Assembly (NCBI GenBank): GCA_035280425.1
Contig: DATEFW010000026.1
Location: 14,076 to 78,075, forward strand
DNA from: QHXW01 sp035280425
GTDB taxonomy: Bacteria; Acidobacteriota; Terriglobia; Bryobacterales; Bryobacteraceae
Length of the DNA: 64,000 nt
Direction: 5' to 3'
Shown: one piece after another, positions 24,775 through 32,234 of the stretch
Position numbering within the stretch: position 1 is the stretch's first letter
How the letters are laid out: every line of letters starts with the position of its first letter
Translations under genes and position numbers: made by a program
The notes under the pieces: model-generated
What the model was told of the DNA's origin: nothing
What the model saw: only the letters and a program-made list of their open reading frames with translations
Databases searched by the model: none

Positions 24775-24800
24775 AATCGCCAAATCTGTTATAGAATCGA
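24775..24800 (+). repeat. 26-bp repeat, copy 2, upstream of Tat-protein gene
   Basis: Identical over 26 bases to 23187-23212, including the TTATAGAATCGA end. Here it lies about 84 bases before the GTG at 24884. Flanking sequence on both sides differs from copy 1, so only this element was conserved or copied. Confidence 0.7.
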
Positions 24801-24883
24801 TCCCCGTACCTCAGGCCAGTAACTTGGTGTCACCAGAAAAATAAGGCTTGCTTCGAGTGCGGCAGCAGTATGACGGAGGAAAA

Positions 24884-25870
24884 GTGAACGCTCGCGCCAT
24901 CAATCGCCGAAAATTTGTTGAATTTGCAGGACTGGCTGGTGCTGCCGGTCTGCTGCCGCGCTCCAGCGACGCCGCTGAAGTCTTCATCCGCTCGGGCTTT
25001 GTCCAGAGGGTCGACCATGTCCGGCTGTATATGACGCACTATGCGTTATTCGAGGAACCGGATCCCAGCATCCCGCCGGGGATCTATATCGACGCCGCGA
25101 CGGGAGCGCCGACCAATGAGCTGATTCTGACGCCGCCGTGCGAAACCTTCGGATTCCGGCCGACGCGGCCGAATCCGACCGAATATGCGGCGGCGTGGTC
25201 GGCGCCAGTGAAGCTGCTGCCCTATGTTGTTGAACCGCCCGGCTTTCCACACTTACCGGCGCCCGCACAGGTCGTGGGCGCGATTCAGGTGGTGCTGGGC
25301 GGTGCGGTGCCCGCGAAGGTCATTGCGGAGAACACGGGGCCGTTTCTGGTGGCGATCGGGCATTTCCAGCCGACACCGGGCGTGATTCAAGCCAAACTGG
25401 CCGGCGGGAGTTTCGCCGTGACCCGCGACACCGAGTTTCAGGTGCAGGTTCGTGTGGGCTTCCTGTTCGAGCCGCCCGCGGGATCGCCGGCTCCGCGGGT
25501 CGGCATCCTGACCGGCTGGCTTACGCACGGCCTGGTCGATTCGCTCATCGGTGTGACGCCCGGCGCGAATGCGAACGATCTGGTGGTCTACAACTGGCGC
25601 ACGACCATGACGCTCAGCACGGAAAACCGGTTCATCCGCTCGACCGCGACTGAGCCCAAGCCGGTAGCCGATGCATTTCCGGCGGGTCTGGACGCGATTC
25701 GGTTCATCGGTTCGCATGTCGATAATGCCGGGCGGTATACGATCGTGGGGCACGGAGAGCACGTGCCGTTCGATGCGCCGCCGGAGCTGGCGTTATTCCT
25801 GTTTGGAACGCCGGTGCTGACGGACGTGGAATTTGCGGTGGAAGAAAGCGGCGTTCTGTTGCCGGCGTAG
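24884..25870 (+). CDS. Tat-signal protein of unknown function
   Basis: 328 residues from GTG 24884, which has GGAGG four bases upstream; longer frames from 24848 would include the ribosome-binding site. The N-terminus reads AINRRKFVEFAGLAGAAGLL, a twin-arginine signal. The mature part is beta-rich, with LYMTHYALFEEPDPSIPPG, TPPCETFGFRP, GPFLVAIGHFQPTPGV and RFIGSHVDNAGRYTIVGHGE. I recognise no domain. Conserved His, Cys and acidic residues leave an enzymatic or metal-binding role open. The shared 26-bp element links its expression to the lysyl-oxidase-like gene upstream. Confidence 0.7.
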   Translation: MNARAINRRKFVEFAGLAGAAGLLPRSSDAAEVFIRSGFVQRVDHVRLYMTHYALFEEPDPSIPPGIYIDAATGAPTNELILTPPCETFGFRPTRPNPTEYAAAWSAPVKLLPYVVEPPGFPHLPAPAQVVGAIQVVLGGAVPAKVIAENTGPFLVAIGHFQPTPGVIQAKLAGGSFAVTRDTEFQVQVRVGFLFEPPAGSPAPRVGILTGWLTHGLVDSLIGVTPGANANDLVVYNWRTTMTLSTENRFIRSTATEPKPVADAFPAGLDAIRFIGSHVDNAGRYTIVGHGEHVPFDAPPELALFLFGTPVLTDVEFAVEESGVLLPA

Positions 25871-25940
25871 AGATGGCGGCCGCCGCGCGATAGAATTCCT
25901 GGATGCTCCAGGTAAACGGGCGAGCAGCGGGAGGGAGTGA

Positions 25941-26309
25941 ATGAAGCTGCTGATCCGCTGGGCCATCACTGCGTTTGCGCTGTTTGTGGCGGCCTGGATC
26001 GTTCCCGGCATTCATGTCCGGCGGAACGGCTGGCCGGCATATGCCGTGATGGCGATCATTCTGGGGCTGGTCAACGCCGTGGTCCGGCCAATCCTGAAAT
26101 TCCTGTCGTGCCCGCTGATTGTCCTGACGCTGGGGTTGTTCATCCTGGTCATTAACGCTGTGACGCTGTGGCTGGCATCCGTGATTGCGGTCAGATTTTT
26201 CGACGTAGGTTTTCGCATTAACGGTTTCGAGGCCGCTTTTTGGGGCGCGCTGATCGTCAGCATTGTTTCCGTTATCCTCACGTCCATAGTGAAAGACCGG
26301 GATGAGTAG
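25941..26309 (+). CDS. Phage holin family 4-type (PF04020/YvlD-like) membrane protein
   Basis: 122 residues with four hydrophobic helices. ILGLVNAVVRPILKFLSCPL followed by IVLTLGLFILVINAVTLWLA is the signature of the PF04020 family (YvlD-like), named after holins but chromosomal and widespread. A purine-rich GGGAGGGAG precedes ATG 25941. Stop and next start (26313) are three bases apart, so it is co-transcribed with the APC permease. Function unknown, probably envelope-related. Confidence 0.85.
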   Translation: MKLLIRWAITAFALFVAAWIVPGIHVRRNGWPAYAVMAIILGLVNAVVRPILKFLSCPLIVLTLGLFILVINAVTLWLASVIAVRFFDVGFRINGFEAAFWGALIVSIVSVILTSIVKDRDE

Positions 26310-26312
26310 CCA

Positions 26313-27641
26313 ATGAGCGCCGTGCAGCCGGCGCCCGCAGAACTCCCTCGTGCTTTAGGGCTGGCGGATTCGGCCGCGGTGGTGATCGGCATCGTGGTCG
26401 GCGCCGGTATTTTTCTGGCGCCGCGTCTTGTGGCGCAAGCTTTGCCTTCAGCGCCGATGATTCTCGCGGTGTGGATCGTGTGCGGCGTGTTATGTTTTTT
26501 CGGCGCGCTGGCTTACGCCGAAGTGGGCGCGATGATGCCGGAGACCGGCGGCCACTACGTTTACTTACGCGAGTGCTACGGACCGCTCGCGGGATTTCTC
26601 TGCGGATGGACTTTCGCGCTGGTTGTTCTCTCGGCCGCGATGGCGTGGCTGGCGGTGAGTTTTTCGATCACGCTCGGATATTTCCTGCCGCTGGGGGCCG
26701 TGGTGTCGAAAATGATCGCGCTGGCGCTGATTGCCGTTCTGTCGATGGTGAACTACCGGGGAATCCGCCTGGGCGCGGCGGTGCAGAAATTTTTTACAGT
26801 GCTGAAGATTCTGGGCCTGGCCATTATCGCCGGCAGTGCGCTTTTCGGCAGAGGCGAACGCGCCGCAACGGATTGGTCGTTCAGCATGGCAGGATTTTCC
26901 TGGAGTGCATTCGGCGTGGCGATGATCGCGGTGGTGCTGTGCTATGACGGCTGGCCCAACATCAGCTACGTGGCGGGCGAGGTTCGCGATCCTCGCAGGA
27001 ACCTGCCGCTCGCGCTGGGGCTCGGGCTCACGGCGATCATTGCGATATACACGATTGCCAATATCGCCTACCTGCGCGTTCTGCCGGCCGCGCAGATGGC
27101 GGCCACGGACCGAACCGGCGCCGCCGTGGCGGAGCGCACCATGGGTCAGGCGGGCGGCGCGATCCTGTCGATCACAATTCTGCTCTCTATCGTCGGCTCC
27201 ATCAACGGGTTTGTGATCACCGCGCCCCGAATCTGTTTTGCAATGGCGCGCGACGGGCTGATGTTTGAAAAGTTCGCTTCCATCCATCCGCGGTACCGGA
27301 CGATCTCATTCGGGATCGCGGCGCAGGCGGTCTGGACGGGCGTACTGATCGTGACCGGCTCGTTCGAAACGCTGGCGTCTTACGCCATGATCGCTGCCTG
27401 GTTCTTTTACGGGCTGACGGTGGCGGGAGTTGTGATCCTGCGCCGGAAATATCCGGATCGCGCGCGGCCCTATCGCATGTGGGGCTATCCGGTTACGCCG
27501 TGGCTTTTTACAGCGGTGGCGTTTTGGTTTGTGGCGAACACGTGGATCACCCAACCGGGCCCTTCGACGGTTGCGTTTTTGATTATCTTGAGCGGCATTC
27601 CGGTTTACTACATCTGGCGGCGGGCGAAAGCGCGGGCGTGA
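26313..27641 (+). CDS. APC-superfamily amino acid permease
   Basis: 442 residues, about 12 transmembrane helices. The first helix carries VVIGIVVGAGIFLAPRLVAQ, the G-x-G-I-F substrate loop of LeuT-fold amino acid/polyamine/organocation transporters. ALAYAEVGAMMPETGGHYVY and GWPNISYVAGEVRDPRRNLP are family landmarks. It should import an amino acid or amine by proton coupling; the specificity cannot be read. It follows the holin-like gene by 3 bp and precedes the HtrA-like protease by 33 bp. Confidence 0.92.
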   Translation: MSAVQPAPAELPRALGLADSAAVVIGIVVGAGIFLAPRLVAQALPSAPMILAVWIVCGVLCFFGALAYAEVGAMMPETGGHYVYLRECYGPLAGFLCGWTFALVVLSAAMAWLAVSFSITLGYFLPLGAVVSKMIALALIAVLSMVNYRGIRLGAAVQKFFTVLKILGLAIIAGSALFGRGERAATDWSFSMAGFSWSAFGVAMIAVVLCYDGWPNISYVAGEVRDPRRNLPLALGLGLTAIIAIYTIANIAYLRVLPAAQMAATDRTGAAVAERTMGQAGGAILSITILLSIVGSINGFVITAPRICFAMARDGLMFEKFASIHPRYRTISFGIAAQAVWTGVLIVTGSFETLASYAMIAAWFFYGLTVAGVVILRRKYPDRARPYRMWGYPVTPWLFTAVAFWFVANTWITQPGPSTVAFLIILSGIPVYYIWRRAKARA

Positions 27642-27674
27642 ATCCGGGCGCACAATTCCGGCATCCATAACAGC

Positions 27675-28649
27675 ATGGTCCCCACAGTTGGATTCGTGTC
27701 TCAAAGCTCAACGGTCGACGACGATCTGCTCGATGCGTATTCGCGCGCGGTGATCACCGCCGCGGAGAAAATCAGCCCGTCGGTGGTGAATATCGAAGTG
27801 CGGCAGAACCTCCGGGGCAGGGAAGCGGGCGGAAGCGGCTCGGGTTTCCTCTACACGCCGGACGGTTTCATTCTGACCAACAGCCACGTAGTTCATCGGG
27901 CGCAGACGATCGATGTGACACTCGGCGACGGCCGCCGCCTGCGCGCCGATCTGGTGGGCGACGATCCCGATACGGATCTCGCGGTGATTCGTGTTGACAC
28001 GCCGAACGTGATGCCCGCCGCCCTCGGCGATTCCTCGCGGTTGCGGCCGGGACAACTGGTGATCGCCATCGGCAATCCGTACGGATTTCAATGCACGGTG
28101 ACTTCGGGCGTGGTGAGCGCACTCGGCCGGTCCCTCAGATCGCGCTCGGGACGGCTTATCGACAACGTGATCCAGACCGATGCTGCGCTTAACCCGGGCA
28201 ATTCGGGCGGGCCGCTGGTTACGTCGGCAGGTGAAGTGGTGGGCGTCAACACCGCGGTGATTCTTCCGGCGCAGGGCATCTGCTTCGCGACGGCCATCAA
28301 TACCGCCAAGTTCGTCGCCGGGAAGCTCATGAAGGACGGCGTGATCCGGCGCGGGTATATCGGCGTTGTGGGGCAGGATGTGCCGCTCGCGCGAAGGATC
28401 GTGCGCTTTCACAACCTGCCGGTCGCAAGCGGCGTGCGGGTAGAAGAAGTGCAGCCATCCAGTCCCGCCGCGCGTTCCGGACTCGAGCGCGGCGATGTGA
28501 TCGTGGCGTTTGCCGGGCAGCCCGTCGGAGGAATTGACGACCTGCACCGGCTCCTGACCGAGACACAAGTGGGCGTAGTCGCGGAAGTCGGGATCTTGCG
28601 CGGAACCGAGAAGCGTACGTTACACATCACTGCGGCGGAGAAAATCTAG
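27675..28649 (+). CDS. HtrA/DegP-like serine protease with one PDZ domain
   Basis: 324 residues of S1C peptidase. The catalytic triad is visible: His in FILTNSHVVHRAQ, Asp in DPDTDLAVIRVD and Ser in LNPGNSGGPLVTS. A single PDZ domain covers about 225-320 (VRVEEVQPSSPAARSGLERG; DVIVAFAGQPVGGIDDLHRL). No signal peptide or membrane helix precedes the protease domain (MVPTVGFVSQSSTVDDDLLD), so it is predicted cytoplasmic or non-classically exported, unlike DegP. ATG 27675 lacks a good ribosome-binding site; CATAAC seven bases upstream could be a -10 for a near-leaderless transcript. Confidence 0.9.
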   Translation: MVPTVGFVSQSSTVDDDLLDAYSRAVITAAEKISPSVVNIEVRQNLRGREAGGSGSGFLYTPDGFILTNSHVVHRAQTIDVTLGDGRRLRADLVGDDPDTDLAVIRVDTPNVMPAALGDSSRLRPGQLVIAIGNPYGFQCTVTSGVVSALGRSLRSRSGRLIDNVIQTDAALNPGNSGGPLVTSAGEVVGVNTAVILPAQGICFATAINTAKFVAGKLMKDGVIRRGYIGVVGQDVPLARRIVRFHNLPVASGVRVEEVQPSSPAARSGLERGDVIVAFAGQPVGGIDDLHRLLTETQVGVVAEVGILRGTEKRTLHITAAEKI

Positions 28650-28650
28650 C

Positions 28651-28740
28651 GGTCAGAACCAGCTCTGGTGCCTGCACAACGGCCACAACGAGAAACTCAC
28701 CGATTTCGGCGGTAAGGTGATCGACAAGGTCTTTAGTTAG
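28651..28740 (+). pseudogene. Isolated coding relic after the protease gene
   Basis: In frame after the protease stop region, the bases read NQLWCLHNGHNEKLTDFGG then KVIDKVFS and a stop at 28740. The composition (balanced, no Arg/Pro excess) looks like genuine protein, but there is no start codon or ribosome-binding site and no family is recognised. It may be the 3' end of a gene removed by deletion. Confidence 0.3.
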
Positions 28741-28765
28741 CTTGATGACAAATTCAGCCGTAATT

Positions 28766-28807
28766 ACTAACCAAGGTTAACTCCAAAATAACTAACTAAG
28801 CTTAACT
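28766..28807. repeat. Two 17-bp near-identical repeats with internal dyads
   Basis: ACTAACCAAGGTTAACT (28766-28782) and ACTAACTAAGCTTAACT (28791-28807) match at 15 of 17 positions with a 25-bp period. Each has a central palindrome (TAACCAAGGTTA; TAAGCTTA). They lie about 85-125 bases before the receiver-only gene at 28890 in locally AT-rich DNA, and could be operator half-sites for a regulator. Confidence 0.45.
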
Positions 28808-28889
28808 ATCCAAAGAGATCGGAAGGTTTTTGTTGAATATTCCGTGATCCAGCGCCACAATTATTGCTAAAGTTAGTTTGAGGACAACA

Positions 28890-29324
28890 ATGTATACGAT
28901 GCCTGAATTTGTACCTGAGCCGAAAACGATTCTGGTGGTTGACGACGACCTCTCCGTCCTTGGCGTCATCAAAGTGATGCTCGAGAGCGGCAATTATAAT
29001 ATCTTACTGGCGCACAGCGCTGAGCTGGCACTGCGGTTCGTGGAGCGGGAAGACCTCGCCATTGACCTGATGCTTACCGACGTCATGATGCCGGATGTTA
29101 GCGGTCCGGATCTCGCCGAGAAGGTGTTGGCCATTCGGCCGAACCTCAAGGTGCTGTTTATGTCCGGCTTCACCGATTCCGAAGTGGTGCGCGTCAAAGT
29201 GCTGGATCGTGCTCTGGGCTTCCTGCCCAAGCCTTTTACTTCCGACGGCCTGGTTGACCGGATCGAGAGCGTGTTGAACGTGCAGCGCGCCAACGCAAAG
29301 GCCGCGGCGACATCCTGGCGGTAA
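28890..29324 (+). CDS. Single-domain response regulator (receiver only)
   Basis: 144 residues from ATG 28890, with GAGG six bases upstream. The receiver has the acidic pair in TILVVDDDLSVLG, phospho-Asp in LMLTDVMMPDVSG, the switch Ser/Thr in VLFMSGFTDSEV and Lys in GFLPKPFTSDGL. No output domain is attached; the last 20 residues are a short tail (QRANAKAAATSWR). Its receiver is of the same type as the one ending the hybrid kinase at 18836-20416 (LYLSGYTEG versus LFMSGFTDS), so it could take phosphoryl groups from a hybrid kinase of that group. No kinase gene is adjacent. Confidence 0.88.
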   Translation: MYTMPEFVPEPKTILVVDDDLSVLGVIKVMLESGNYNILLAHSAELALRFVEREDLAIDLMLTDVMMPDVSGPDLAEKVLAIRPNLKVLFMSGFTDSEVVRVKVLDRALGFLPKPFTSDGLVDRIESVLNVQRANAKAAATSWR

Positions 29325-29335
29325 ACCGGAACTTA

Positions 29336-30175
29336 CTAGACGGCGATTCTGTTCCTAAGTACGCCGATACCTTCGATATCGACTTCCACGACGTCGCCTT
29401 CGTTCATGCGGGTTGTGTGTCCTGGTGTACCGGTGTAAATAACATCGCCCGGAGTAAGTGTAACGTACTGGCTGATCCAGCTTACTATAGTCGGTCCGTC
29501 GAAGATCAGATCGGAAGTATACTGCTTCTGAACGACATTACCGTTAAGCCGTGTCTGGAGGAGTAAGTTCGAGTAATCCAGACCGTGGGCGATAACGGGC
29601 CCGAGCGGCGCAAAGGTGTCGGCGCCTTTCGCGCGCCACCATTGGAGGTCTTTCTGCGCGCCGCCCTGCCAGTCGCGTTCGCTGACATCGTTGCCGCAGG
29701 TGACTCCGAAGATAGCCTCCCGCGCTTCATCATTTGATGCCCGCCGAACGCGCTTTCCGATGACCAGCACCATCTCGCCTTCGTAGTGCACGTTCTTCGC
29801 CGTCGGCGGAATCACAATCGTCTCTTCGGGGTGCTGGAGCGCGCTGATTGGCTTATAAAAGATTTCCGGGTGCTCGGGCGGCTTCCGGTCTCCCAGATGG
29901 CTTTTGTAATTGAGGCCGACGGCGAGTATCTTCGGCGGCTCGCATGGATGCAGTAATTTCACGTCCCCGAGTTTGTGTTTGACGCCAGTTTCCTTGCGCT
30001 CACCGAAGAGATCGCCGCGCAGCTCGCGGACTGTCTCGCCGTCGAGAATGCCGTACGCCGTCGTGGAACCGTGCCGGTATCGAATGTATTTGGTCACGTT
30101 GTTTTTCCCTTGGGCGGCCAGCATCGCTGCCGCCGGAGCCATCATACCGATCAGTTGCCGGCGGGTCTGTTTCAT
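29336..30175 (-). CDS. Fumarylacetoacetate hydrolase-family enzyme with Tat-like N-terminus
   Basis: 279 residues from ATG 30175, whose ATGA overlaps the stop of the upstream isomerase gene. The FAH fold is shown by KILAVGLNYKSHLGD, NVHYEGEMVLVIGKRV (metal-ligand E-x-E), GVTCGNDVSERDWQ and VIYTGTPGHTTRMNEGDVVE. Family members hydrolyse or decarboxylate 2-keto-3-deoxy sugar acids, catechol-cleavage products or acylpyruvates. Oddly, the protein begins MKQTRRQLIGMMAPAAAML, a plausible Tat signal, although FAH enzymes are usually cytoplasmic. It is the last gene of a long minus-strand operon; the two preceding sugar-isomerase genes favour a sugar-acid substrate. Confidence 0.85.
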   Translation of the reverse strand: MKQTRRQLIGMMAPAAAMLAAQGKNNVTKYIRYRHGSTTAYGILDGETVRELRGDLFGERKETGVKHKLGDVKLLHPCEPPKILAVGLNYKSHLGDRKPPEHPEIFYKPISALQHPEETIVIPPTAKNVHYEGEMVLVIGKRVRRASNDEAREAIFGVTCGNDVSERDWQGGAQKDLQWWRAKGADTFAPLGPVIAHGLDYSNLLLQTRLNGNVVQKQYTSDLIFDGPTIVSWISQYVTLTPGDVIYTGTPGHTTRMNEGDVVEVDIEGIGVLRNRIAV

Positions 30176-31026
30176 ACCTTGGCCGCGTTTGCCATGTTGT
30201 GTTTCAGAAATTTCACGCCTTCGAAGGCGATCGATTCCGGCGTCGGCGCGATGTCCCGCCAGATTGACGCCGCGGCCGAAAGCTCGCCGAGCGCGAAGCC
30301 GAAACTTTCGATCGTCAGCCAGGCGTCGTAGCGGATGTCGCGAAGTGCATCGAAAACGTCCCTCCACTCGACATGGCCCGATCCCGGAATACCGCGATCG
30401 TTTTCACAAGTATGCACGTGCTTCAAATGCGGCGCCACCGTGCGGTAAGCCTGGCCGATGTTCTTCTCTTCGATATTCGCGTGAAAGGTGTCGAACAGAA
30501 TGCCCACCTGCGGATGGTTGATCTGGTCGCACAACGCCACTGCATCCGCCGCCGTGTTCAGAAAGTACGTCTCGAAGCGGTTGAGCGGCTCGATGGCGAT
30601 GGTCACGCCGTGCCGCTCGAGCACCGGCCCGAGCGACTGGTAACATTCCACCGCCCATTTCCATTCGTCTGCGGTCCGGCGGCGCCCCGGCAGATAACCC
30701 ACCGGAGAATAGAGCGGCCCCGCCATGATCTTCGCCCCAACTTCGGCGGCGGTCTTGACGCAATCTTCCATGTGCGTCCGCGTTTTCTGGCGCACCGCGG
30801 CGTCATCGGAAATGATGCTCAGCCCGCCCGGAATCACCGAACAGATTGTGCATTCAAGGCCATTCTGCTCCAGCCCGCGCCGGATATCCTGAAGCGCAAA
30901 ATCGGCCGGCCGGAACAGCGGTACCTCCACTCCATCGAATCCACGGCGCTTGATCTCGGCGAGCAGCGGCACATTTTCGCGCGTGAAGTTCGCTGTCCAG
31001 ATGAACGTGTTGACGCCGAATTTCAT
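30172..31026 (-). CDS. Sugar phosphate isomerase/epimerase (xylose-isomerase-like TIM barrel)
   Basis: 284 residues, close to the length of D-tagatose/D-psicose 3-epimerases. It begins KFGVNTFIWTANFTRENV. Likely metal ligands are E in VTIAIEPLNRFETYF, D in VGILFDTFHANIEE, H in LKHVHTCENDRG and E in AWLTIESFG. It overlaps the cupin gene and the FAH gene by 4 bp on each side (ATGA), showing tight co-translation. It probably epimerises a keto-sugar or hydroxypyruvate-like compound in the same pathway as those enzymes; the exact sugar is unknown. Confidence 0.88.
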   Translation of the reverse strand: MKFGVNTFIWTANFTRENVPLLAEIKRRGFDGVEVPLFRPADFALQDIRRGLEQNGLECTICSVIPGGLSIISDDAAVRQKTRTHMEDCVKTAAEVGAKIMAGPLYSPVGYLPGRRRTADEWKWAVECYQSLGPVLERHGVTIAIEPLNRFETYFLNTAADAVALCDQINHPQVGILFDTFHANIEEKNIGQAYRTVAPHLKHVHTCENDRGIPGSGHVEWRDVFDALRDIRYDAWLTIESFGFALGELSAAASIWRDIAPTPESIAFEGVKFLKHNMANAAKV

Positions 31027-32234
31027 TTTTTCAATCCCTTTGCATCCGGATTGCCCGGGCCGAAATGCTTCAGCATCACCAGATCTTCCTTGTCGCTGCG
31101 ATTGATAATCGTCACACCGCGCTTGGCGGCCGCGGCGGTCACGAACAGCTCGTCCTTGGTCATCTGCCCGTAACGAATCAGCGACGGCGTCTCGACTTCC
31201 AGCTTCCCGATGGATCCCCAGCCCTGCACCACGATCAGCCCGTAGGCCGCGGCGTCGGAAATCGAAACCGAGCGGCCCGGGTGAACCGTCAGCTCCTTGG
31301 CCGAATAGTACTTAGTCGAATAGACTACCCACTTCTCCGAGTAACCGTCATTTTCCATTTCTTTCTCCGGCTTTACCGGCCGCGGATGAAACAATCGGTG
31401 CTTACCGAACTCGGGATCCACGTTCGCGTTCCAATCGAGCATACCAATGATGTAATCCAGATCGTGATGCTTCTTCTTCGGGACATCCTTCACCAGCAGA
31501 TCCCACGGAACCGCCCGGCCTTCGACCATCGATTGAAACATCGCGAAGACGTCGGAGTTCACCTGCGGCTCATAGGTCACCAGCGACCCCGGCGCGTGCA
31601 GAATGCCCGCGTCGATCTGCCATCCTGTTCCCGGCTGCAGCCGGTAGGCTTTCGAATGGTAGAGGATGCCGTTGTCGCCGTCGTTCCATCGCTCCAGACA
31701 GCGGCGGATGTCGTCCTTCGTGGTGCCGGGCTCCAGGCCCATGAACGTGTAGGGAAAATTGTTGTCTTTGAAATTGTATTGCGGCGGAAAATAGTAGGCT
31801 TCCGGCTTGCCGCGGCGGCCCACCTTGCGCGCATGCTTCTCGAGCTGATGCATGTGGTGCGGAATCGGCCCAAGATTGTCGAAAAACTTGCACAGCACGT
31901 TCCAGCCGCGCTCGGCGCGCATCACATCGCGGCCCAGAAATTCATCGCCGAGCTCTTCGATCGCCTCCTTCAAAAGCACGCGCCGCCCGTCGATGGCAAT
32001 ATAGCTTAGCCCTTCGTCATCGGGAGTGCCTGGACCGTTGTCCGCTTTGGTGGTGGACGAAAACCAGCGTTCGTCGATTCCCCCGCGGTGCGCGCCCAGC
32101 GCGTAAAGATCGCGCGGATCGAGCTTCAGCCGCCCACCCGGCATCAAAAACGACCGCGGCACCCAGCACGGCGCCAGACGCACCAATCCTTCGCCCGCCG
32201 CCAGGGCGTTCTTCACCAGCGTCGTGTTGGACAT
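31023..32234 (-). CDS. Cupin-type sugar isomerase-like protein (class I mannose-6-phosphate isomerase-like)
   Basis: 403 residues. The cupin metal motif is GPIPHHMHQLEKHARK, and a second cupin half lies around residues 300-390 (ELTVHPGRSVSISDAAAYG; LFVTAAAAKRGVTIINRS). FMGLEPGTTKDDIRRCLERW resembles the phosphomannose isomerase loop. The active substrate is not predictable. Its ATG is directly preceded by the TAA of the PPC-domain gene (TAAATG), and its stop overlaps the next gene by 4 bp. Confidence 0.75.
   Translation of the reverse strand: MSNTTLVKNALAAGEGLVRLAPCWVPRSFLMPGGRLKLDPRDLYALGAHRGGIDERWFSSTTKADNGPGTPDDEGLSYIAIDGRRVLLKEAIEELGDEFLGRDVMRAERGWNVLCKFFDNLGPIPHHMHQLEKHARKVGRRGKPEAYYFPPQYNFKDNNFPYTFMGLEPGTTKDDIRRCLERWNDGDNGILYHSKAYRLQPGTGWQIDAGILHAPGSLVTYEPQVNSDVFAMFQSMVEGRAVPWDLLVKDVPKKKHHDLDYIIGMLDWNANVDPEFGKHRLFHPRPVKPEKEMENDGYSEKWVVYSTKYYSAKELTVHPGRSVSISDAAAYGLIVVQGWGSIGKLEVETPSLIRYGQMTKDELFVTAAAAKRGVTIINRSDKEDLVMLKHFGPGNPDAKGLKK

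Larger units (their letters stand above)
24062..24883. other. Long intergenic region with tandem repeats
   Basis: 822 bases without a gene. The first 200 are a low-complexity T-rich stretch. From about 24270 to 24535 lie 113-bp tandem repeats, listed separately. From 24540 to 24770 nothing is recognised. The right end carries the second copy of the 26-bp promoter-like repeat and the leader of the Tat-protein gene. Frames within it are short and uninformative. Confidence 0.6.
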
